Both the position numbers and the translations under genes were made by a program. From CADEDH01 sp047974625 (GTDB lineage: Bacteria; Actinomycetota; Acidimicrobiia; Acidimicrobiales; SZUA-35), in assembly GCA_047974625.1 (NCBI GenBank), contig JBKECK010000026.1, positions 1-7,129 of the forward strand: 7,129 bases of DNA, written 5' to 3'. The notes beneath the pieces were generated by a model that ran no database searches, was not told the origin of the DNA, and worked only from the letters and a program-made list of their open reading frames with translations. Positions 1-5,415 of the stretch are shown here, in pieces (within the stretch, counting starts at the first letter, position 1; each line of letters begins with the position of its first letter).

Positions 1-680
1 AACATGCCGCCGAAGATCAGCACCTGGGTGGTGAGGGGCACGTCGTGCTCGATCACCCCTTGGGCCAGGCCGGTCATGGAGAAGGTGTCGGAGCCGGTGA
101 CCCAGTACAGGGCCAGGAAGCTGACCAGCATCAGGGCGGAGCCGAACAGGGTGTAGAGGAAGAACTTGATGGCGGCGTAGAGACGCTGCTCACCGCCCCA
201 CACCCCGATCATGAAGTACATCGGGAGCAGCACGACCTCGAAGAACACGAAGAACAGAACGAGGTCCTGGGCCACGAAGGTGCCCAGCATGCCGGTGTGC
301 AGGATGAGAATCAGGATCAGGAACGCCTTGGCGTTGCCCGGGTCCGGGATGTGGTTCCAGCTGTAGATGATGACCAAGGGCACCACCAGCAGGGTGAGGG
401 CCACCAGGGGCAGCGACATCCCGTCGAGGGCCACCGAGTAGCGGGCGTTGATGACGTCGATCCAGCGGTGGTCCACCGCGAACTGGAGGGCCCGGGTGTC
501 GTCGTAGTCGAAGTTGATCAACAGCTCCAGACCGACGACGGCCGCGGCCAGGCTGGCCACGAGGGCGATGAGCTTGTGGAGCTCCTCGTCACGGCCCGGC
601 ACCACCAGCATGATGGCCGCCCCCAGGAGGGGGATGAAGACCATGGCGGTGATGCCCCAGGTATTGAGGAAGTCGGTCAT
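1..680 (-). CDS. nuoM: NADH-quinone oxidoreductase subunit M (proton-pumping membrane subunit), 3' end missing
   Basis: Antiporter-like subunit of the complex I membrane arm, thought to move one proton per cycle across the cytoplasmic membrane. The window holds the N-terminal 226 residues; the family usually has about 500. The ATG at 678-680 gives MTDFLNTWGITAMVFIPLLG, a normal NuoM-type first helix. Several hydrophobic segments follow (about 11-27, 36-55, 88-106, 118-146, 149-160 and 171-194). Glu148, in FFEVVLLPMYFMIGVW, matches the essential membrane glutamate Glu144 of E. coli NuoM, and the GGEQRLYAAIKFFLYTLFGS stretch after it is typical of the family. The start lies 79 bases after the nuoL stop, with only a weak purine-rich site (GGGA, 10 bases upstream). 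The gene is very likely cotranscribed with nuoL. NuoL and NuoN share this fold, but the position after nuoL and the motif wording favour NuoM. Confidence 0.95.
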   Translation of the reverse strand, partial: MTDFLNTWGITAMVFIPLLGAAIMLVVPGRDEELHKLIALVASLAAAVVGLELLINFDYDDTRALQFAVDHRWIDVINARYSVALDGMSLPLVALTLLVVPLVIIYSWNHIPDPGNAKAFLILILILHTGMLGTFVAQDLVLFFVFFEVVLLPMYFMIGVWGGEQRLYAAIKFFLYTLFGSALMLVSFLALYWVTGSDTFSMTGLAQGVIEHDVPLTTQVLIFGGM

Positions 681-763
681 GCAACTGTGTTCCCGGTTGT
701 GGTGGACAGGGTCTGGATGCTGCCGGCGGGAGCCGCAGCGGGGATCTCGGCGGTGACGGTCAC
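677..763 (-). other. possible 28-codon bridging ORF between nuoL and nuoM
   Basis: A short frame begins with GTG at 761-763, overlapping the nuoL stop by four bases (GTGA). It ends with TGA at 677-679, overlapping the nuoM ATG by four bases (ATGA). It fills exactly the only sizeable intergenic gap in the operon. The product would be Thr/Ala-rich, starting (M)TVTAEIPAAAPAG and ending TTTGNTVA, with no recognisable domain. A role in translational coupling (ribosomes reinitiating from nuoL through to nuoM) is conceivable. Against it, this frame is open through much of the end of nuoL, as is common in GC-rich DNA, and the upstream G-run is a poor ribosome site only four bases from the GTG. It may simply be non-coding spacer. 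Confidence 0.15.
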
Positions 764-3015
764 GACGCCCCCGAAATGAAGATGAACACGACGGCCAGCA
801 CGGTGGCGGCGCCGAACATCAGGGTGGCGTACTGGCGGATCTGGCCGGTCTGTACCTGACGCAGCAGCTGGCCGGATTCTTCGGCCGTGCGACCGGAGAC
901 GTTGACGGCACCGTCGACCACGCCCTGATCGATGTAGCGGTAGATGAAGCGGCCGGTGACCACGCTGGTCCTGCCGACCAGGTTGACGATGCCGTCGAGG
1001 ACGTTCTGGTTGAACCAGACCGCCGCCCGGGCGAGTGGCCCCTTGACAAAGGCCACGATGACGTCGTTGTAGAGCCAGTCGAGGTAGTACTTGTTCTCCA
1101 GCACCCGGTAGCCGGTGGCGGCTAGGGCGCTGCGGGACCGCAGCCCGTCGGTGTACTCGCTGGCCATCGGGTCCTTGGCGTAGAGCCGCTGGTAGTAGCG
1201 GAGCACGATGTAGCCGGATCCGAGGGCCAGCAGGGTGGCCACGATCGCCAGCGACAGGCTCGGGTTGGCGTGACCGATCGGGGGGAAGCTGGCGATGCCG
1301 GACGGCTCCACCCATTCCTCGAACCGGTGGCCGATGCCCTCGGGCAGGCCGATGGCGCTGACGAAGGCGGCGGGCATGTTGAGGAAGCCGACGACCGAGG
1401 CCATGAAGGCCAGGATGACCAGCGGGGCCGTGATCCGGGGGCCCGACTCGTGGGGGTGGGCGTGGCCCCGGTACTCACCGAAGAAGGTGAGCCAGACGGT
1501 GCGGGTCATGTAGGCGGCGGTGAGGCCGGCCGTGATCATGCCGAATATGAACGGCATGTAGTAGGTGCCGTTGCCGTCGGTGCCCGGCCACACCCCGGCG
1601 CCGGCCAGGATCTCGTCCTTGGACCAGAAGCCGGCCAGGGGCGGGATGCCGGCCAAGGCCAGGGAGCCGATCACGAAGGTCCAGAAGGTGATGGGCATGT
1701 GCTTGCGCAGGCCGCCCATGTCGGACTTCATGTCGAAGCTGTGGTGGCAGGCGTGGCTGACCGACCCGGCCCCGAGGAAGAGGCAGGCCTTGAAGAAGGC
1801 GTGGGTGAAGAGATGGAACATGCCGGCGGTGTAGGCCCCGCAGCCGAGGGCGAGCACCATGTAGCCGAGCTGGGACACCGTGGAGTACGCCAGCACCTTC
1901 TTGATGTCCCGCTGGACGAAGGCGAGCAGCCCGCCACCGACAGTGGTGAGGGCCCCGATGAAGGCCATGAGGTTGAGGGTGGAGCCCTCGATCGACAGGC
2001 CGTACCAGAACACCGGGTAGAGCCGGCCGATCATGTAGACCCCGGCCACCACCATGGTGGCGGCGTGGATCAGGGCCGAGACCGGGGTCGGGCCGGCCAT
2101 GGCGTCGGGCAACCAGGTGTGGAGGATGAACTGGCCCGATTTCGACATCACCGCGGCCATGAGGCACACGGCGGCCACGGTGAGGAGGGTCTTGTCGATC
2201 TCGCCGGCCACGGCCATGGAGTTGATGGTGACGATGTCGAAGGTGTTGCCGGCCGCGAAGTAGAGGGTGATCATCCCGATCAGCAGGCCGATATCCCCCA
2301 CCCGGTTGGTGAGGAACGCCTTGAGGGCGGCGTCGGAGTTTGGTTTCTCCTCCCACCAGTGCCCGATCAGGGCGAACGAACACACCCCGACCAGCTCCCA
2401 GCCCACGATCAGCTGGAGGGTGCTGGACGACAGCACCATGAACAGCATCGACGCGGTGAACAACGACAGGAAGGCGAAGTAGTGGGTGTAGCGCCGGTCG
2501 CCGGCGACATAGTCGGTGGAGTAGATGTGCACCAGGGACGAGATGAAGGTGACGACGAACAGCAGCATCACCGACTGGCCGTCGATGATGGTCCCGATGT
2601 GGAACTCGTAGGGCCCGCTGGCGAACCAGCGGCGTTCGGTGACCACCCGTTCGCCCCGGGCCGGGCCGTGGCCCTCACCCTCGGCTTCGGTGGCCAGTTC
2701 CGTACCGGGGTCGATCGACCCGGCGGCGGAGGCGGCCAGTTCCCCGTCGGTGCCCGTGGTCTCGACCACGGCGGCGGCGTGTTCGGCCGCCCCGGACTCC
2801 TCGGACTGGATGTCGCCGATCCAGGTGAACGAGGTGAGGATGGCCAGGACGAACGCGGCCAGGACGGCCGGGATGCCGATCTCGGCCCCCTTCAGCGGGA
2901 GCCGTTTGCCGAACAGGATGATCAGCACGAACGAGGCGGCCGGCAACGCCGGGATCACCCATGCGTTCTGGTAGAGCCAGGGCGTGGCCGTCTCAGCGGC
3001 TTCGAGCGCAAACAA
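760..3015 (-). CDS. nuoL: NADH-quinone oxidoreductase subunit L (proton-pumping membrane subunit)
   Basis: Distal antiporter-like subunit of complex I; it pumps protons and carries the long lateral helix that braces the membrane arm. At 751 residues it is longer than E. coli NuoL (613). The pump residues are intact: Glu207 in GWELVGVCSFALIGHWW, Asp241 in NRVGD, Lys292 in MSKSGQF, His317 in ALIHAATMV, Lys409 in THAFFKACLFLG and Lys466 in GFWSKDEIL. These match E. coli Glu144, Asp178, Lys229, His254, Lys342 and Lys399. Extra length comes from an acidic Ala/Glu-rich insert at about 70-128, after the second membrane helix, and from a long C-terminal amphipathic region (about 615-720) before a last membrane helix near 730-748. 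The start is TTG at 3013-3015, chosen because GAGAGGA lies 8 bases upstream and NAWVIPALP follows at the expected depth. It begins 13 bases after nuoK. Confidence 0.97.
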   Translation of the reverse strand: MFALEAAETATPWLYQNAWVIPALPAASFVLIILFGKRLPLKGAEIGIPAVLAAFVLAILTSFTWIGDIQSEESGAAEHAAAVVETTGTDGELAASAAGSIDPGTELATEAEGEGHGPARGERVVTERRWFASGPYEFHIGTIIDGQSVMLLFVVTFISSLVHIYSTDYVAGDRRYTHYFAFLSLFTASMLFMVLSSSTLQLIVGWELVGVCSFALIGHWWEEKPNSDAALKAFLTNRVGDIGLLIGMITLYFAAGNTFDIVTINSMAVAGEIDKTLLTVAAVCLMAAVMSKSGQFILHTWLPDAMAGPTPVSALIHAATMVVAGVYMIGRLYPVFWYGLSIEGSTLNLMAFIGALTTVGGGLLAFVQRDIKKVLAYSTVSQLGYMVLALGCGAYTAGMFHLFTHAFFKACLFLGAGSVSHACHHSFDMKSDMGGLRKHMPITFWTFVIGSLALAGIPPLAGFWSKDEILAGAGVWPGTDGNGTYYMPFIFGMITAGLTAAYMTRTVWLTFFGEYRGHAHPHESGPRITAPLVILAFMASVVGFLNMPAAFVSAIGLPEGIGHRFEEWVEPSGIASFPPIGHANPSLSLAIVATLLALGSGYIVLRYYQRLYAKDPMASEYTDGLRSRSALAATGYRVLENKYYLDWLYNDVIVAFVKGPLARAAVWFNQNVLDGIVNLVGRTSVVTGRFIYRYIDQGVVDGAVNVSGRTAEESGQLLRQVQTGQIRQYATLMFGAATVLAVVFIFISGAS
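2632..2808 (-). other. acidic low-complexity insert in NuoL (residues about 70-128)
   Basis: This segment codes for a hydrophilic stretch dominated by Ala, Glu, Gly, Thr and Asp (for example EESGAAEHAAAVVE and TELATEAEGEGHGP). It sits between the second membrane helix and the conserved FHIGTIIDGQSVMLLFVVTF segment. In E. coli NuoL this loop is short. Reading frame and base composition are continuous with the flanks, so it is a true insertion in the protein, not a frameshift. From NuoL topology the loop should face the outside of the membrane; that is inference. Its function is unknown. Confidence 0.7.
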
Positions 3016-3023
3016 CGTTGGGT

Positions 3024-3030
3024 TCCTCTC
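3024..3030 (-). promoter_or_regulatory. ribosome binding site of nuoL
   Basis: GAGAGGA lies 8 bases before a TTG codon, in the short gap after the nuoK stop; its first two bases overlap that stop. Nothing better placed supports another start, so this site decides the non-ATG start of nuoL. Confidence 0.7.
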
Positions 3031-3328
3031 AGCCTCGGAGCAGGTCGGCTTGGGCGACGTCGATACTGCGCCGGTTGCGGTAGATCAGCAACACGATGGC
3101 CAGCCCGACGCCGACCTCCGCGGCCGCGACGGCGATCACGAACAGGGCGAAGACCTGGCCACCGATGTGGCCGGTGTACGCGCCGAAGGCGACCAGGTTG
3201 ATGTTGACCGAGTTGAGGATCAGCTCGATCGACATCAGCACCAGCACCCCGTTCTTGCGGACGAGGACGCCGTAGACGCCGATGCAGAACAGGATGGCGG
3301 CGAGGATCAGGAACTGGTTCAGGTACAC
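3029..3328 (-). CDS. nuoK: NADH-quinone oxidoreductase subunit K
   Basis: Small membrane subunit (three helices) of complex I, lying between NuoJ and the antiporter-like subunits and contributing to the proton path. The 99-residue length matches the family. The two essential membrane glutamates are present: Glu35 in MSIELILNSVNINLVAF and Glu71 in VAAAEVGVGLAIVLLIYR (Glu36 and Glu72 in E. coli). The first helix reads YLNQFLILAAILFCIG. I chose the GTG at 3326-3328 because a perfect GGAGG lies 8 bases upstream. A TTG at 3332-3334 is in frame and overlaps the nuoJ stop (TTGA), but it is only 2 bases from that GGAGG, too close for good initiation; it would add two residues. A much longer upstream extension of this frame lies inside nuoJ and is not real. 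Confidence 0.96.
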   Translation of the reverse strand: MYLNQFLILAAILFCIGVYGVLVRKNGVLVLMSIELILNSVNINLVAFGAYTGHIGGQVFALFVIAVAAAEVGVGLAIVLLIYRNRRSIDVAQADLLRG

Positions 3329-3330
3329 GG

Positions 3331-3867
3331 TCAATCCCTCCGGGCCACGACCACGGCCCCGATCAGGGCGGCCAACAGCAGGACCGAGAGCGCCTCGAAG
3401 GGGACGATGTAATTGGAGAAGATCTCGTCGGCCACCTGGGCGGTGGTCTGGGGGGCCAGTTCGGCCGGGAGCTTGTCGGAGCCGAACCCCTCCCAGAGGG
3501 CGTAGCCCATGACGGCGAGGAGGCCGACCGACACGAGGGCGCCGAGCCACCGCTGTTCGTGGTCGAGGTCGGTCTCGACCCCGATCTTGGCCCGGGTGAG
3601 CATGACCCCGAACAGGACCAGGACCATGACGGCCCCGAGGTAGACCAGCACCTGGGTGACGGCCACGAACTCGGCGCCGGCGAACACATAGACCCCGGCC
3701 ACCGCGGTGAGCACCACCAGGAGGTAGAGGGCGGCGTGGACCACGTTGGTCACCGTCACCATCCTCAGGGCCGCCACCACCGCCACCGCGCCGATGACGA
3801 AGAAGAAGCCGTTGGCCACCGCCGTCTCGGTGGAGGACAGTCCGGTCTGGGCCAGCAACCCGATCAT
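3331..3867 (-). CDS. nuoJ: NADH-quinone oxidoreductase subunit J
   Basis: Membrane subunit of complex I located between NuoH and NuoK; its third helix is thought to change shape during turnover and gate proton transfer. The product has 178 residues and about five hydrophobic segments (near 20-36, 42-63, 70-90, 107-125 and 156-175), as usual for the family. The signature EFVAVTQVLVYLGAVMVLVLFG at 66-87 carries the conserved Glu66, Tyr76 and Gly78. The ATG at 3865-3867 overlaps the nuoI stop by four bases (ATGA), and AGAAGG lies about 7 bases upstream, inside nuoI. The open frame extends further upstream, but only as a shadow of nuoI. The hydrophilic stretch at about 127-150 lies before the last helix. 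Coupled translation with nuoI is likely. Confidence 0.96.
   Translation of the reverse strand: MIGLLAQTGLSSTETAVANGFFFVIGAVAVVAALRMVTVTNVVHAALYLLVVLTAVAGVYVFAGAEFVAVTQVLVYLGAVMVLVLFGVMLTRAKIGVETDLDHEQRWLGALVSVGLLAVMGYALWEGFGSDKLPAELAPQTTAQVADEIFSNYIVPFEALSVLLLAALIGAVVVARRD
3337..3341 (-). promoter_or_regulatory. ribosome binding site of nuoK
   Basis: GGAGG, inside the last codons of nuoJ, lies 8 bases before the GTG at 3326-3328. The spacing excludes the overlapping TTG at 3332-3334 and so fixes the start of nuoK. Confidence 0.75.
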
Positions 3868-4364
3868 CGGGGCACCTTCTTCACCTTGGCCTCCGATCCG
3901 GCCTCGTAGGGCTCGAAGTCGGGCACGGTCTCCATCCACTCGCCCAGGCGGGACTTGTCGTGGAGCAGGTCGGCGATCTTCGGCTCGGAGTACTCGAACT
4001 CCGGGCTCCAGAACAGGGCCTCGAACGGGCACACCTCGACACAGATCCCGCAGTACATGCACAGGGCGTAGTCGATGTCGAACCGGTCGAGCTTGTTGAC
4101 CTGGCGGGGCTTACCCCCGGCCCGACGGGGCGGGGCCAGTTCCTTGTGGCCCTCGATGTAGATGCACCAGTCAGGGCATTCCCGGGCGCACAGCATGCAG
4201 GCGGTGCAGTTGTCCTCGCACAGGGCGATGACCCCCCGGGCCCGGGGCGGCGGGTCCTCCTTGACGTGGGGGTACTGCACGGTCTGGGCACCGGACGTCA
4301 TCGTCTTGCCCATCTCGGCCAGGGTGACCCCCAGCCCCTTGATCACCCCGGGTACGAGGCCCAT
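3864..4364 (-). CDS. nuoI: NADH-quinone oxidoreductase subunit I (two [4Fe-4S] clusters)
   Basis: Iron-sulphur subunit of the complex I connecting arm; it passes electrons through clusters N6a and N6b toward NuoB and the quinone. The 166-residue product has both ferredoxin motifs: Cys53, Cys56, Cys59, Cys63-Pro and Cys102, Cys105, Cys108, Cys112-Pro. Two further cysteines flank the first motif (Cys49 and Cys67, in CPDWCIYIEGHKE). The CMLCARECPDWCIYI and FALFWSPEFEY-like wording (here EALFWSPEFEYSEPKI) differs from E. coli NuoI. From memory it resembles the NuoI of the second, EFG-less nuo cluster in Streptomyces; that comparison was not computed. The N-terminal amphipathic segment (VIKGLGVTLAEMGKTM) is usual. 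The ATG at 4362-4364 shares one base with the nuoH stop (TGATG), and AGGTGG lies 7 bases upstream. Confidence 0.96.
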   Translation of the reverse strand: MGLVPGVIKGLGVTLAEMGKTMTSGAQTVQYPHVKEDPPPRARGVIALCEDNCTACMLCARECPDWCIYIEGHKELAPPRRAGGKPRQVNKLDRFDIDYALCMYCGICVEVCPFEALFWSPEFEYSEPKIADLLHDKSRLGEWMETVPDFEPYEAGSEAKVKKVPR

Positions 4365-5410
4365 CAGAACACCACCTTGAACAGACCGGTCAGCGCGATG
4401 TTGATCAGCGCCAAGGGGATCAGGAACTTCCAGGCGAACGTCTGGAGCTGGTCCTCACGGAAACGTGGGAACGTGAACCGCACCCAGTACACGACGAACG
4501 TGAGGGCGAGCATCTTGACCGCCATCACCAGCGGGCCGATGAAGTTCATGGCGTTGGAGTAGGGGTCGATTCCGAGCAGGTCGGTGACGAAGGGCGGCAC
4601 CGCCCAGCCACCGAGGAACAGGACCGAGCCGATGAAGGCGAACACGTTGGCGGTGGCGAACTCCCCGATGAAGAACATCAGGAACCGGAAGCCGGAGTAC
4701 TCGGTCATGTAGCCCGAGACCAGCTCCGACTCGGCCACCGGCATGTCGAACGGGCCCTGGGTCAGTTCGGCCTGTACCGCGATGAGGAAGATCAGGAAGC
4801 CCAGAATCTGGGTGAGGAAGTAGGGGTTGCCGAGACCGCCGAACCCGAAGATCTCCCCCTCCACCTGGTGGGCGACGATCTGCTGGAGATTCAGGGATCC
4901 GGCCGAGATGACCACCCCCACCACGGCCAGGACCAGGGGCAGCTCGTAGGCGATGAGCTGGCCGGCGGCCCGGAGACCACCCAGAAGGGAGTACTTCGAG
5001 GCGCTGGCCCAGCCAGCCATGATGATGCCGATGACCGACACCGACGACACGGCCATGCCCAGGAAGATTCCGGTGTCGAAGTTGGAGAACATGGCGTCGG
5101 GCCCGAACGGGACCACCAGGACCAGGAGGAAGGTGCTCATGAGCACCACGTAGGGGGCCGCCTTGTAGACGAAGGGATCCGCCTTGGCCGGGACGATGTC
5201 CTCCTTCTGGGCCGACTTCCCCAGCTCGGCGAGCAACTGCATCGAACCGTAGGGACCGGCCTCCATGGGGCCGAGCCGGCTCTGCATGAAGCTGACCGCC
5301 TTGAACAGGTAGAGGTAGACGGTGCCACCGGCGGGCAGCAGGACCACGGCGAACGCGGCCAGCAGCTTGATGAGGGTGCTCTGCCAGTAGGCGAGCTCGA
5401 CTGCAACCAT
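4364..5410 (-). CDS. nuoH: NADH-quinone oxidoreductase subunit H (quinone-chamber membrane subunit), divergent
   Basis: Membrane subunit that forms the quinone entry channel with NuoB and NuoD and the first part of the proton path. The 348-residue length is normal, with about eight hydrophobic segments. Conserved parts: QSRLGP (43-48), KEDIVPAKAD (69-78), GWASASKYSLLGGLRAAGQ (133-151), Glu156 in IAYELP, PFDMPVAESELVSGYMTEYSG (220-240) and Glu250 in the next helix. Several usually fixed residues are changed compared with E. coli NuoH: Glu36-Arg37 is Leu35-Phe36, Asn50-Arg51 is Met49-Glu50, and the Arg before the HPFD/APFD motif is Gln218. The start is ATG at 5408-5410, 5 bases after the nuoD stop, with GGTGA about 5 bases upstream. 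An in-frame GTG at 5417-5419 overlapping the nuoD stop (GTGA) would add three residues and cannot be excluded. Confidence 0.95.
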   Translation of the reverse strand: MVAVELAYWQSTLIKLLAAFAVVLLPAGGTVYLYLFKAVSFMQSRLGPMEAGPYGSMQLLAELGKSAQKEDIVPAKADPFVYKAAPYVVLMSTFLLVLVVPFGPDAMFSNFDTGIFLGMAVSSVSVIGIIMAGWASASKYSLLGGLRAAGQLIAYELPLVLAVVGVVISAGSLNLQQIVAHQVEGEIFGFGGLGNPYFLTQILGFLIFLIAVQAELTQGPFDMPVAESELVSGYMTEYSGFRFLMFFIGEFATANVFAFIGSVLFLGGWAVPPFVTDLLGIDPYSNAMNFIGPLVMAVKMLALTFVVYWVRFTFPRFREDQLQTFAWKFLIPLALINIALTGLFKVVF

Positions 5411-5415
5411 GCCGC

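Noticed and set aside
681..759. Promoter or terminator in the nuoL-nuoM gap
   Set aside because: No convincing -10/-35 pair and no stem-loop followed by a T-run was seen, and the surrounding genes form one operon.
45..779. A 244-codon open frame on the plus strand, opposite nuoM
   Set aside because: It is antisense to the well-conserved NuoM N-terminal region. The product is His/Gln/Glu-rich and looks like a composition artefact.
677..1315. A 212-codon minus-strand frame overlapping the end of nuoL
   Set aside because: Most of it is an Arg/Pro-rich out-of-frame reading of nuoL. Only its last 28 codons, between nuoL and nuoM, were kept as a weak candidate.
1270..3201. A 643-codon open frame on the plus strand, opposite nuoL
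   Set aside because: It is antisense to a fully conserved NuoL. Its product is a Gly/His/Asp/Glu-rich string without domains, as expected for a high-GC antisense shadow.
3338..3550. Long N-terminal extension of nuoK
   Set aside because: The upstream part lies within nuoJ and is Arg/Pro/Gly-rich. The GTG at 3326-3328 with GGAGG gives a normal 99-residue NuoK.
4362..4366. Possible frameshift or sequencing error at the overlapping gene junctions
   Set aside because: The 1- and 4-base stop/start overlaps (TGATG, ATGA, GTGA) are normal for coupled operons, and each protein is full-length on both sides.
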